Shown: positions 10,001 to 18,264 of the stretch, in pieces
Numbering within the stretch: the first letter of the stretch is position 1
How the letters are laid out: each line of letters begins with the position of its first letter
Assembly: GCF_014154935.1 (NCBI RefSeq)
Contig: NZ_JACEHH010000023.1
Location: 62,001 to 126,000, forward strand
DNA length: 64,000 nt
Direction of reading: 5' to 3'
DNA from: Stieleria mannarensis
Lineage (GTDB): Bacteria; Planctomycetota; Planctomycetia; Pirellulales; Pirellulaceae
The notes under the pieces: model-generated
What the model was told of the DNA's origin: nothing
Database searches by the model: none
What the model saw: the letters and a program-made list of their open reading frames with translations, nothing else
Translations under genes and position numbers: made by a program

Positions 10001-11296
10001 GGAATAGTCACCGTTGCCGTCGGTCGTCGTGGTTGCAACCGCGGTTTGCGTGCTCGGATCGATTGCGCCACCGCCACCGGGTTCGGCGTACAGTTCGACG
10101 GTGACTCCGGAGACCCCCGTTTCGCCGCCGTCAAGTTGACCGTTGTTTGTGTCCGTCCCACCGCCGAAATCAGAGAAGACGTTCCCGCCCAATGTCAACA
10201 ATTGCGTGTTTTGCAAATTGGTCGTGACCGGGGCCGGTCCACGTGATTCGACCACCGAAAAGAAGATGTCGTTGTCGGCGTTGGTGATGGCCGCTTGAGC
10301 GCGAATCGCGATGACGCTGTTGAAGTCGGCCGGCGCGGTGACTCCTGCGAGAGAGCTTGTTCCCCATCCGGCATCGGTGAATTCGACAAAGATTGATTGC
10401 AGCGTCGCATTCTGCTGAACTGGAATCGTGATTTCCGACGCTTCGGTTGCCGAGGTGATGACGGTCACGGTCATCGTCTCTGCCTGGTTGGCCCCGCGAC
10501 CGACGAGTTCGATCCCGGTGTTGGTCGGCACGGCCCCGCCGGCGGTCCCACCTGCCAGGGATGAGGTCGGCGAGAATCCGGGCGGGACGGTCAATCCGAA
10601 GGCTCCGTCGTTCCCGTCATACTCGACCGTGACTTCGCTGGTCGCCCCGCCACCGGTGCTTAGACTCATCAATTGGTTGGCGGTATCGACTTGGAACGTC
10701 GTGTTGCCGGCAGCACCGGTATGGGTCAGCCTGGCGTCTCGAAATTGACCCAAGGCATTCCCCGCCGAGACAGATTGATCGACCGTCTGTGTTGCAACGG
10801 CGGTCGCGATTTGCGCACCGCTGGTGAAGTCATCGATCGTCACGATGGTTTCGCCATCGGCGTCATCGGCGGTGATCTGGACCAGTTGAGCCGACGGTTC
10901 GTCGACGTCACCGGGTGCGGCGCCCTGAACCACGAAGTAGGTGTCTACCGAAAGGTCGTCGAAGCGATATTGCCCCGGTACGGGGTCCGCATTGGTGTCG
11001 GTCGTGACGGTGTCGACCAACACGTCGGTTCCGGCATCGTACGTGTTGTTCGCGTTGGTGTCGCGATAGAGTTCAACCGTCACCCCTTCCAAACGTGGGT
11101 CATCCCCGGTCAGACCGTCGCCGGTCAGGTCCGTGAAAGCGACGCCAGAGATTGCACCGATATCGGCGGCCAGCAATTCGCGTTTGACCAATGACTCGTG
11201 ACGCAACACGCGACGACGTTTGTCGTTGTGCTTCGCTTCCGTGTTTGAACGACGCTTGCGACCAGCCAGTCGCTGAATCATTCGTTGCCAGACCAT
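7058..11296 (-). CDS. giant surface protein with six DUF11 and three SdrD-B-like domains
   Basis: A 1412-residue acidic protein preceded by AGGAAGG at good spacing. Order: basic N-terminus with LVKRELLAAD (36-45); an SdrD-B-like domain (about 48-150); an unassigned stretch; a second SdrD-B-like domain (about 370-450); six DUF11 repeats of about 115-125 residues, each beginning like DLxITK and containing VTNNGP-type cores; a third SdrD-B-like domain starting ISGSVYFDRDNDGV; and a C-terminal LSKRRFLASS. Such modules form extracellular stalks in other bacteria. There is no ordinary signal peptide; the N-terminal motif resembles the LEPR-like export motif of planctomycete surface proteins. Its own terminator follows at 6891. 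An adhesin or wall-layer role is inferred. Confidence 0.88.
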   Translation of the reverse strand: MVWQRMIQRLAGRKRRSNTEAKHNDKRRRVLRHESLVKRELLAADIGAISGVAFTDLTGDGLTGDDPRLEGVTVELYRDTNANNTYDAGTDVLVDTVTTDTNADPVPGQYRFDDLSVDTYFVVQGAAPGDVDEPSAQLVQITADDADGETIVTIDDFTSGAQIATAVATQTVDQSVSAGNALGQFRDARLTHTGAAGNTTFQVDTANQLMSLSTGGGATSEVTVEYDGNDGAFGLTVPPGFSPTSSLAGGTAGGAVPTNTGIELVGRGANQAETMTVTVITSATEASEITIPVQQNATLQSIFVEFTDAGWGTSSLAGVTAPADFNSVIAIRAQAAITNADNDIFFSVVESRGPAPVTTNLQNTQLLTLGGNVFSDFGGGTDTNNGQLDGGETGVSGVTVELYAEPGGGGAIDPSTQTAVATTTTDGNGDYSFAQLSAGNYLVVIPESELGAGQSLFGHVSSTGNDPAADPDDDVSDDDNGTLVAGVGIVTGEITLVAGAEPTDDGDTDSSTNLSLDIGVVPTFDLEITKTLDSAASTLQSGGEAFFDIAFQNNGPLDATNVVIADVIPAGMTIDQANSNFGTYTPTINGQDLSVAIGALAAGASDTIRIAVDIDNGQTADLTNTATISGDQVETDDTNNSDDADVPIESTDLAITKSDNTTGSVVAGEQFTYTITVTNNGPDTATGIVATDSLPSDLSFVSATFTTGSGTVTENPADSGNLSISIDDLAASASAVIDVVVLVAADAGDTLSNTATVTGTPDTDSDTSNNSASETTPVVRNVDVGVTKTTTGTAVAGGQLTYTVEVTNNGPGEARGVEVTDTLDSRLTFDSFDAGTSGVTIAQNGQDLTFTVGTLTSGQTETFTFVVDIASSATGTLNNQADITTTDVDTDGANDSDDVDVAITVDTDLVISKSVDLATAVPGQDTLTYTFTISHDTDSVSDSGQVTFTDTLPAGLTGLTIDAPDATSSGFDTAQQTVTVVHDPIPVGETRTFTVTASVNEDATGSIDNTGSISVAGGESDTTNNSDTATTAITPQFDVTLTKTAGDTTPDPGENVTYTIELTNSGPSTATNVVLTDDVPTGLTFVSGTLDGQSATLSGNTVTFPAISLDENETLAATLVFTVGVDTSGTVTNTATVTADSGETDTTNNTASATITGTPQADLTVEKTVDDDIAQAGETLVYTVTVTNDGVSTAFDSVATDTLPSGVTFVSGTDQNNNTLSATGGVVTVDAGDLAPGASFSFTINATVDADASGNLQNVVVVSTTTDESDDTNNTDQATTAVDPMIRSISGSVYFDRDNDGVRDADETGIQGVTIRLTGTDSSGNAIDERTVLTDANGDYEFTQLGAGTYQVEEIQPEDFVTGQNTVGNGATATVVDDVFTDLALGIDENATDFNFGERAQVLSKRRFLASS

Positions 11297-11484
11297 GGGA
11301 ACCTTCCTGTTATCGGGTGATCCGAACGCCGACGCTCACGATGCCGGGATCGTGGGTGATGGACCGCCTGAGTCGTCGACGGCGTTCAATTGTTCGGGGA
11401 GAGATCAGTCTCAATCGCTGCTATCGACCCGATGCGGAAAAGAATTCACCGGTCTGCAGGTTGTAACGATTACCACCGGTACTC

Positions 11485-13152
11485 CTACCACCTGTATTCC
11501 AGGCCGTAGGTCAATCCGTGTGCCCAGTAGTCGGTCGTGTCAAAGGCGAACTGGGGACGCGGGTCGCTGTTGCCCGCGATCGCCGGCGGCAACTGATTGG
11601 TGTCGATCATGGTCGCAATGTGATCTCCGGGACGGACCACGTTGGACCAGTAGATGCCGGTGTAGCCGAAGGTCGCTTTCAAGTGATCGGTCAACTGGTA
11701 ACCCAGCGTCAGATTGACTTCGGGCAACACCGAGAACTCGTCTTGCTGGTGCGTTCCACTGTTGGACGCCAGTGCCAACAGGCCTGCGTCGTAGGTTTCG
11801 GTGGTTTGGTTGTTCGGATCGTTGCGGTCGACGATCGTGGTCTGCCCCGCAATGCGAACGGTTTGACGGGTGTTCCCGATGGCCAAACGGACAAGACTTT
11901 CGCAGGTCCAATAACCGCGGGTCAGGCGGTGGTTCCAGGCCAAGTCGATGCCGTTGAATTGGTTCTCGGTATCAAATTGATCCATGATGTCGAAGTCGCC
12001 GATGTTGAACGTGCCGTTGTTGGTCAAGTCTTCGCTGATGCCGACGCCTTCATCGAGTTGCATGAATCGGTACCCGACACGGAATTCCGACCGCGTGCAG
12101 TAGTGGCCGGCACAGCCACAGAACAACCACTGTCGGCAACCTTCGTCGCAACAGGTCATGCGTCGCAGGTAGACGCTGCCGCCGGTCAATTCGCTGTAGG
12201 CGGTCACGGCGACGGTCCCGGTCAATTGAATGTCAGCACCGTTATTGAGTGCCACCAACTCGGCGTCTTCGCGGCCGGTCAGCGTGTTGAAGAAGGGGCG
12301 TGCCAGAATCGGATCTCCGGTGCTGGTGGCCGAAAAAGTCTCGCTTTCACGGTCCAGTTCCAGGTAGTCCGCACCGACACCCCAGGTGTGGCAGCGGTCG
12401 AGCCAGAATCCGAATCGCAGTCTCCAACCGGTGCGTGAATCGTCAAACAGGGCTCGTCCGGGGCCGCCAAAGAGCGTCGTCGTATTGCTGCGGGTCAGCA
12501 CTCCGGCATCGGCTTGATCGGTGCCCGAGGGGGATTGGGTCACCAAGGCCGGCAGTTCCATGCCGTCGGACCACATCCCCAGCCCTTCAAAGGAAACCCA
12601 GCCGTCCTGGGGAAGACTCAGCGTCAGCGCAGGTCGCCAGGCGCGTCCGCTGGGAAGTTCGCCGCACAGGCTGCAGCCGCAACCCGGTTGGCATGCCCCC
12701 ATGGAATCGCAACCGACTCCGTCGCAGCCGCATGCCGGTCCCATCGCATCGCAAGAACCGTCGACGATCGCCGATTCGTAAATGATTTCACCTTCCATCG
12801 GCGGAGGCGTGGGAATGTAGTGTCCCGCCTGACGCACTTCGGAGGGCCGTTTGGCGGCGGCATCCGAGGGGCGATTGGATCGTTGGCTGGGCCGAACCGC
12901 TTGGGCGTGACGGCTGTTCTTGGGTTGGACCGAGGTGGTCCGGGAAGATCGCTGGACCGCCGGCTTCGCCGCAGACGGAGTTCGCGTGGGCGTCCAACTC
13001 GCTCGAGCTGCCTGGACGTGCTCGCGGTGATCAGCATCGTCGCCACGCTGGCTCGATGCCGTCTGGGCGCCGAGTGGGCTGAGCGTAAGCGCCGTCAGCA
13101 AAACGGCGGTGAGCGGACGGGGGATTTGGAAGTTTGGCACGGTCGTCACCAC
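11485..13152 (-). CDS. BBP7-type outer-membrane beta-barrel protein
   Basis: A 555-residue protein with a signal peptide (about 1-29), a low-complexity Ser/Arg/Gln region to about residue 110, a cysteine cluster (GPACGCDGVGCDSMGAC and following), then a predicted barrel. Family features are the segment LGYQLTDHLKATFGYTGIYW, the conserved VVRPGDHI region and a C-terminal aromatic residue (GLEYRW). BBP7 proteins are known essentially from planctomycetes and are inferred to sit in the outer membrane; no molecular function is established. It lies 188 bases upstream of the giant DUF11 gene on the same strand, so co-expression is possible. A diverged paralogue is at 57859-59505. Confidence 0.85.
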   Translation of the reverse strand: MVTTVPNFQIPRPLTAVLLTALTLSPLGAQTASSQRGDDADHREHVQAARASWTPTRTPSAAKPAVQRSSRTTSVQPKNSRHAQAVRPSQRSNRPSDAAAKRPSEVRQAGHYIPTPPPMEGEIIYESAIVDGSCDAMGPACGCDGVGCDSMGACQPGCGCSLCGELPSGRAWRPALTLSLPQDGWVSFEGLGMWSDGMELPALVTQSPSGTDQADAGVLTRSNTTTLFGGPGRALFDDSRTGWRLRFGFWLDRCHTWGVGADYLELDRESETFSATSTGDPILARPFFNTLTGREDAELVALNNGADIQLTGTVAVTAYSELTGGSVYLRRMTCCDEGCRQWLFCGCAGHYCTRSEFRVGYRFMQLDEGVGISEDLTNNGTFNIGDFDIMDQFDTENQFNGIDLAWNHRLTRGYWTCESLVRLAIGNTRQTVRIAGQTTIVDRNDPNNQTTETYDAGLLALASNSGTHQQDEFSVLPEVNLTLGYQLTDHLKATFGYTGIYWSNVVRPGDHIATMIDTNQLPPAIAGNSDPRPQFAFDTTDYWAHGLTYGLEYRW

Positions 13153-13636
13153 TTGAGACTCTGGGGGGGTAAAACCCGGCTACGGCAAACTCCGCGACGC
13201 TCGCGGAGGACTGCCGTGATGGCAATGGGAGGCCAGTCGTAGCCATGGTTTTCGGAGTGCCGCCGCGTTTGACGCTGCGGGCACGACTCGTCAGATGCGG
13301 TATCGACGACGCCCCAAACGAACCTGAAGACAAAACCGGAAAAATCGGAAAATTCGTCAAGGTCGGCGTAATCGTTACAGGTTGACAGCCGGCGGTGGCG
13401 CATTGGTCCCATCAGTCGCATTGGTCCTATTGGAAGCTGGGCGCAGCGGGGAAATAGGACCTAGGGGACGAATGGGCCCTATCTGACCGATTGAACCTGA
13501 AACCTGAAACCCTGCCCCACTCCAGGAACCCTTGACCTGAACGGCTTCGGATTGGTACTCGACAGACTGCGAACGGGCGCTCCGTCCGTTCGACGCGGAT
13601 TCTTCAGTCAATCGCCAGAGTTTTTCAAAGATCCTT
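13153..13636. other. divergent intergenic region with GGTCCTAT-type repeats (R7)
   Basis: Spacer of 484 bases between the BBP7 gene (minus) and the lipoprotein gene (plus), so it should hold both promoters, though I cannot place either firmly. At 13403-13490 there is a cluster of short units (CATTGGTCC, GGTCCTATT, ATAGGACC, GGGCCCTAT) also seen at 42200-42258. A small inverted repeat lies near 13190-13210 (CTCCGCGA / TCGCGGAG). Confidence 0.5.
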
Positions 13637-14878
13637 GTGACAGCCCGATCGGTCGATTTCGTTCCTTTCTCGCCACGCTCCAGGCAAACCAAAACAGCCT
13701 GGAGTGCTAGCAATGGAGCTGCGCGCCCTTGGTCGCATTGGCTGGCCGTGTGTTGCTTGCTGTTGCTGACACAAGGCTGTCGGGGCCGCGCGCACGAGGA
13801 TCTGTATCGCGCCAAGATGGCCAACGAGATCCGGATTCTGGAGGACCAGTTGTATGACGCCGATTACCAGAATCGAGTGCTCCGCGACGAATTAGAACGA
13901 TCGCGGATGCGAGATGCCGCCGACGATTCGGTCGTACCGCCACGGACACGCAGCGAACGCCGGCCCACAAGTCCGTCCACCCCCAGTCCGCCGGACGAGT
14001 ACGAACTGCTGGAACTGGATCCGCCCGCTGCGGCTGATCCACCGGCTGTCTCACCGCCGGTGCAGCCTGAACCGGCGGCAGAACCGGCGGCGGGATTGCC
14101 GCTGCCGCCTGCAAACGAAGACAAACCAGCGGACCTCGCGCCGGAACCTGAACCGACGCCCGATCCACCCACACCCCAATCGCCGCAGCCGTTGGTGGAT
14201 CCTCCCAATGAGGGCCTGGGGATGCCGCGAGAAGCGATCGAGACACCGCCGCCGGCGGAATCCGAGGGGCCGTTCTCGGAGCTACCGCCGCCGGCAGAGT
14301 TGATTCCGCCCGGCGAGGGCGAGCTGATGGACGATCAAATCATCCCCGGCCCGCCGCTGCCTCCGGATGAAGATCCCGAGTCGCCGCCGGGGAAAGTGAC
14401 ACCGCCGAGCGATGCAAAGAAGATGGGGTTCGAGCCCTCGGAGCCGGCGCCGTTGGCGATCCCGGATCGATTGGAGCTGCACGATGGGCTTTCCGGCGGC
14501 CACCAATTCGACAAAGACGCCGAAGTCGACGGTCTGTTATTGATCGTGACGGTGGTGGACCAGGAGGGCCGAACACTGTCGCTGGAGAACTTTGACGTCG
14601 ACGCCGATTTGACGGTGGTGGTGTTGGACCCCGAGGACGATTCGGACGACGCTTCGATCGGGCGCTGGGATTTTGACCCCGTCCAGGTTCGCGACATGGT
14701 CCGCAGCACCCCGATTGACGGGATTCATGTCCCGATCGAGTGGCAGGACCGGATTCCCGACGGCCAAGACGTGATTGTCCACGTCCGCATGGCCGCTGCG
14801 GAGGAGGAAATGCGCTGTCAGGGCCGGGTGCGGCTGGAACAATCCGTCGCGTCTGCAAATTGGTTGCCGCGAGGTTGA
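13637..14878 (+). CDS. proline-rich predicted lipoprotein
   Basis: A 413-residue protein. A hydrophobic stretch ends in the lipobox LLTQGC, with the modified cysteine at residue 48 of this frame. The GTG start at 13637 gives an unusually long pre-signal, so the true start may be further in. After the lipobox a short helical segment (about 55-95, RAKMANEIRILEDQLYDADY) looks like a coiled coil. About 200 residues very rich in Pro/Glu/Ala follow, then a C-terminal globular domain (about 285-413) with alternating hydrophobic strands. The layout suggests an anchored domain on an extended spacer crossing the wall layer. No family recognised. Confidence 0.7.
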   Translation: MTARSVDFVPFSPRSRQTKTAWSASNGAARPWSHWLAVCCLLLLTQGCRGRAHEDLYRAKMANEIRILEDQLYDADYQNRVLRDELERSRMRDAADDSVVPPRTRSERRPTSPSTPSPPDEYELLELDPPAAADPPAVSPPVQPEPAAEPAAGLPLPPANEDKPADLAPEPEPTPDPPTPQSPQPLVDPPNEGLGMPREAIETPPPAESEGPFSELPPPAELIPPGEGELMDDQIIPGPPLPPDEDPESPPGKVTPPSDAKKMGFEPSEPAPLAIPDRLELHDGLSGGHQFDKDAEVDGLLLIVTVVDQEGRTLSLENFDVDADLTVVVLDPEDDSDDASIGRWDFDPVQVRDMVRSTPIDGIHVPIEWQDRIPDGQDVIVHVRMAAAEEEMRCQGRVRLEQSVASANWLPRG

Positions 14879-14923
14879 GCAGCTGTCGTAGTGGAAAACG
14901 CGCGATGCCGCTATGCTAGCGGG

Positions 14924-16177
14924 ATGAATGCACAACAAATGGAAACCCTCGATCCTGCAAAAGCCAGTTTCGACGACTTGGACTTGTCTCCGGTGATGCG
15001 ACGAGCGCTCGCCAAAGCCGGATTTGAAAAACCTTCACCGATTCAAGCAGAATTGATCCCGCTGGCCCTACAGGGGCTGGACGTGATCGGTCAGGCCCGC
15101 ACCGGGACCGGGAAAACGGCTGCTTTTTCGATCCCGATTCTTGAACAGCTCGATTCGCTGGAAGATTGTCGCGACCCGCAAGCGATTGTGGTCGTGCCGA
15201 CGCGCGAGCTGGCCGACCAGGTCGGACGCGAGGCCCAGCGTTTGGCTGCGGGCGTCCCCACCGAGATCGCGGTCCTGGCCGGCGGCAAAAATATTCGCAC
15301 CCAATTGCGACAGCTGGAAAACGGTGCCCAGATCGTGGTCGGAACTCCGGGTCGGTTGCACGACCACTTGCAACGACGTTCGCTGCGGACCAAAGACGTC
15401 TGGTGTGTCGTGCTAGATGAAGCCGACCGGATGTTGGACATCGGGTTCCGTCCGCAGATCGAACGGATTTTGCGCAAGTGTCCGCGAGACCGGCAAACGC
15501 TGCTGCTATCGGCGACCTTGCCCCCGACCGTTCAGCGGTTGGCGGAGTCCTACATGGAGGCCCCGATCGTGATCGATTGCTGCAAGAATGAGATGTCGGT
15601 CGAAACGATCGAGCAGCACTATTTCACGATCCCGCAAGATCGCAAACAGGAGCTGTTGGTGGCGCTGTTGGAACGCGAGAAGCCGGAGCAGGCGATCATC
15701 TTTTGCCGCACGAAACGCGGCACCGATCGACTTTATCGGGCGCTCAGCAAGGACCATCCGTCGTGTGCGGCGATGCACGGCGACATGCAACAACGCGAAC
15801 GCGACCGAGTGCTGCAGCGATTGCGCGATCGGAACTTGGAGATCCTGGTCGCCACCGATGTCGTCGGACGCGGCATCGACATCAGCACAATCTCGCACAT
15901 CATCAACTACGACGTCCCCGAGGACAGCGACGACTACGTGCACCGTGTCGGCCGGACCGGACGAATGGGCCGCGACGGCGTGGCATTCACGTTCATCGTT
16001 CCCGGCCAAGGCGATTTTTTGACCAGCATCGAACAGCGGATCAACAAACTGCTGATCCGGGATTCGATCCCCGGGTTCGAAGCCCCGGAGAAGCCGGCCG
16101 AACCGGAAAAGAAGGAAGCCGACCCGATGCGAAAGCGGCTCAACCCGATGCACCGAAAAGTCAAACGACGCCGGTAG
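14924..16177 (+). CDS. DEAD-box ATP-dependent RNA helicase
   Basis: A 417-residue helicase with all core motifs in order: Q-motif region (FEKPSPIQ), ARTGTGKT, PTRELA, GTPGR, DEAD in VVLDEADRMLD, SAT, VATDVVGRGIDI and HRVGRTGRMG. It unwinds short RNA duplexes in ribosome assembly or mRNA turnover. ATG 14924 is preferred over the upstream GTG at 14891 because family members begin shortly before the Q-motif. The C-terminal tail is short and basic (ending KRLNPMHRKVKRRR), closer to RhlE or generic bacterial DEAD proteins than to CsdA. Stand-alone gene. Confidence 0.93.
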   Translation: MNAQQMETLDPAKASFDDLDLSPVMRRALAKAGFEKPSPIQAELIPLALQGLDVIGQARTGTGKTAAFSIPILEQLDSLEDCRDPQAIVVVPTRELADQVGREAQRLAAGVPTEIAVLAGGKNIRTQLRQLENGAQIVVGTPGRLHDHLQRRSLRTKDVWCVVLDEADRMLDIGFRPQIERILRKCPRDRQTLLLSATLPPTVQRLAESYMEAPIVIDCCKNEMSVETIEQHYFTIPQDRKQELLVALLEREKPEQAIIFCRTKRGTDRLYRALSKDHPSCAAMHGDMQQRERDRVLQRLRDRNLEILVATDVVGRGIDISTISHIINYDVPEDSDDYVHRVGRTGRMGRDGVAFTFIVPGQGDFLTSIEQRINKLLIRDSIPGFEAPEKPAEPEKKEADPMRKRLNPMHRKVKRRR

Positions 16178-16210
16178 TATTTGTCCCAGAACCCGGCAAG
16201 GGTCGAACGT

Positions 16211-16288
16211 GGTAGCGGAATTCGCCAAGAATTTCGGCTTTTCCCGTGTGGACTGCTGCGAGTCGAAAGCCTTGGCGGCTTCCGCTAT
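16211..16288. repeat. dispersed palindromic repeat R3, copy A
   Basis: Inverted arms GTAGCGGAATTCGCCAAG and CCTTGGCGGCTTCCGCTAT around a central spacer. Related half elements lie at 16462-16487 and 38198-38222. Confidence 0.7.
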
Positions 16289-16338
16289 GGGTTTAGGGAC
16301 AAAGCCAAGTATTCGCACGCAATTCAGTTTGCGATTCT

Positions 16339-16396
16339 GACAATGCGTTCCGAGTGTCGCCGTGTTCTCCGAACTCGGCGTGCGTGAAAAAGCGAA
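16339..16396. repeat. dispersed repeat R4, half copy
   Basis: Contains CGCCGTGTTCTCCGAACTCG and flanking bases that recur in opposite orientation at 19880-19925. It is one arm of the R4 palindrome. Confidence 0.7.
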
Positions 16397-16409
16397 GCTT
16401 TGCCCCCAT

Positions 16410-16487
16410 CCAAACGCCAGAGAGGGCCTGCGTTTGAAGCGTCGCCTCCGCCCCCCGAAAACGAAAGTCTTGGTGACTTCCGCTACG
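16410..16487. repeat. dispersed repeat R3, extended copy on the opposite strand
   Basis: Reverse-complement relative of 38198-38280. The shared blocks are AACGCCAGAGAGGGCC, a run of C/G, then AACGAAAGTCTTGG and a terminal TTCCGCTAC. The stretch 16178-16568 holds no gene and is largely made of repeats. Confidence 0.65.
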
Positions 16488-16568
16488 ATCGAATCCGTCA
16501 CTAAGGCAATCGATGTTCTGATGGGGACCGCGACTGCCCCCCCCATTTGAAAACAAAGCAGCGGTCGA

Positions 16569-17336
16569 TCAACGGGCATACAGGCTGGCGACGAGCAACT
16601 GATCGGCCCCGGCGTCGAACAGACGTCGGGCGTCGGCGGAACCGCGAATCCCTCCGCCGGTGATGTAGCTTGTGTTCGGCAATTGATGTCGGACCCGACT
16701 GCATAACTCGAGCGTGCGCTGGACCGACGTGCTGCCGACGCTGGCCAGATCCAATCCGATAACGGTGGCGATGTCTGCCCGGCGGCAGGTGTCAAACCAC
16801 GCGTCTTCCGATGTGTTTTCGGACAGCCAACGCCCGTCTTTGTAATCCAGACTGACCGCGACTTGATCGTGCGGCAGGTGGGTCAGCAGATCGCTCACCA
16901 GCGACACGTCGGTTGCGCACTCGGTTGCTAAAATGACGATGGCGTTGGCGTGATCGCTTACGAGTGACTCGATCCACGACCAACGTTGCGGTGGCATGGC
17001 GTTACGGAAACCTAAATCGAGAAAGAGTGACCCGCGGTCGGAGCAACGCTCGACGATCGAACGAATTTGTTGCTGTTGCCAATCGCCAAATCGGATGCCA
17101 TTGAGATCCGCCACGTAAAGCGAGTCGATGCCGACGCTGTGGTAGCCGTCGATCAGACGTTGCACGTGTCCGTCGATGCGATGTGCCGCGAGTCCGGGTG
17201 CGTTGAATGTCCCCACGGGCAGGTAGTGGTCACGGTCGCCGCCGACACCGTGGACGGCGAGCCCGTCTTGTAGATCGATCACACCGATGAACCGTGACGT
17301 GAAGGCGTCAGGTGGGATAGGCTTGCAGCCTGTCAT
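16569..17336 (-). CDS. HisA/HisF-related TIM-barrel protein
   Basis: About 255 residues related to the HisA/HisF sugar-phosphate isomerase/cyclase fold. The first strand reads FIGVIDLQDG and a late phosphate-binding strand reads YITGGGIRGSADARRLFDAGAD. The middle is diverged from true HisA, and no his gene is adjacent, so histidine biosynthesis is doubtful. HisA-like proteins occur in archaea, methylotrophs and planctomycetes alongside tetrahydromethanopterin C1 genes; that role here is inference. The only ATG (17336) lies inside repeat R2 copy B, so the start is uncertain. GTG at IGVIDL would be very short for the fold. It follows the DUF2617 gene on the same strand. Confidence 0.7.
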   Translation of the reverse strand: MTGCKPIPPDAFTSRFIGVIDLQDGLAVHGVGGDRDHYLPVGTFNAPGLAAHRIDGHVQRLIDGYHSVGIDSLYVADLNGIRFGDWQQQQIRSIVERCSDRGSLFLDLGFRNAMPPQRWSWIESLVSDHANAIVILATECATDVSLVSDLLTHLPHDQVAVSLDYKDGRWLSENTSEDAWFDTCRRADIATVIGLDLASVGSTSVQRTLELCSRVRHQLPNTSYITGGGIRGSADARRLFDAGADQLLVASLYAR

Positions 17337-17367
17337 TTCGCGTCGACAGGCTGGAAGCCTATCCCAC
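17312..17367. repeat. dispersed palindromic repeat R2, copy B
   Basis: Full element with arms GATAGGCTTGCAGCCTGTC and GACAGGCTGGAAGCCTATC. It lies between two minus-strand genes. The possible start codon of the HisA-like gene (17336) falls in its centre. Confidence 0.85.
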
Positions 17368-17376
17368 GGGGAGGCA

Positions 17377-17928
17377 TCACGCGTCGGGCAGCGAGAACAG
17401 TGATTCGACTTTGACGATCGCGTAATCGTCGGGGAAGGTGTGAATGGCTTGGACCAGCATGGATCGCTGGCGGGTTTCGATGTTGACGTAGCTGAGGGCG
17501 CCCAGCGACATCCGCCCGCTGGCGTCGAAGGTGTGCAACAAGCCTTCGGTCGGCTGTTTGGAGAGCTGTTGCTGGACCATGAAAAACATGTCCGGCGCGA
17601 CCGGTTCGAGCTGGAAATGGGTCCGGTAGGCCACTCCCAGGTGGAAATCAGCCTTCTCGGTCCGGCTGCCCTTGAGCGATTGGCTGATCAGGCAGCGTTT
17701 GGACGGCAGTGGCTGGTGGGCACTGGTCGCGACTTCGCACACCGTCACTGGCGTTTTGCCGGTGGTGTTCCAGGTGATCACGTGACCGCAATTGGTGATA
17801 TTGATCTGAGCGTGATAGGCACTACGCTCGATACGACGTGTGCGATGGACCCGATACAGTTCGGGGTGCAGCGACCGACTGAAGACGTGAAAAGCAAGTT
17901 CGGCGACTTTGGGGCGAACCGAGAGCAC
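17377..17928 (-). CDS. DUF2617 family protein
   Basis: About 183 residues from a GTG at 17928. I chose this start because family members begin close to the motif LSVRPKVAELAF; the frame stays open further upstream without homologous-looking sequence. Other recognisable blocks are RSLHPELYRV, GHVITW, EVATSAHQPLP, CLISQSLKGSRT and FQLEPVAPDMFF. DUF2617 has no known function, is cytosolic and is common in planctomycetes. It precedes the HisA-like gene with only repeat R2 between them, so the two may be co-transcribed. Confidence 0.8.
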   Translation of the reverse strand: MLSVRPKVAELAFHVFSRSLHPELYRVHRTRRIERSAYHAQINITNCGHVITWNTTGKTPVTVCEVATSAHQPLPSKRCLISQSLKGSRTEKADFHLGVAYRTHFQLEPVAPDMFFMVQQQLSKQPTEGLLHTFDASGRMSLGALSYVNIETRQRSMLVQAIHTFPDDYAIVKVESLFSLPDA

Positions 17929-18264
17929 TGGCGGAATTCCGGGATCGACGAATGATAAGGCGCCCGAATCGATTGCAAAAACGGGACCGAGATCCGATTC
18001 TTGGCGAGCGTTCGATTCGAACGGCGATGGACAACAGATTACGATAACGCGCGACCGAGGGCCGCAAACCGCCGAGCGTTTCGTCTCTTTTCCGATTCGA
18101 AGTGACGCGTCAGGCTCTCGGCAAATCGCCTGATGCACGTCATTATAGATGCTCGCGTGAACGAGACAGAAGAGCGTTTACCGCCCAAAATGAAAGATTT
18201 GGATTTTGTCCGATCGCGTTCAGATTCCCATTGACAGACCGCTCCGTTGTTACCTGGCTTTTTC
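17929..18264. other. divergent intergenic region
   Basis: About 335 bases between the start of the DUF2617 gene (minus) and trpG/pabA (plus). An open minus-strand frame continues to 18138 but looks unlike the family. Promoters for both genes should lie here; I could not identify convincing boxes and saw no repeat. Confidence 0.4.

Noticed and set aside
7526-10246. Two long plus-strand frames (432 and 448 codons)
   Set aside because: Antisense shadows of the DUF11 repeat gene, with Gly/Arg/Val-rich translations and no start context.
15506-16795. 429-codon minus-strand frame
   Set aside because: Antisense to the helicase and then runs through repeat-rich spacer DNA.
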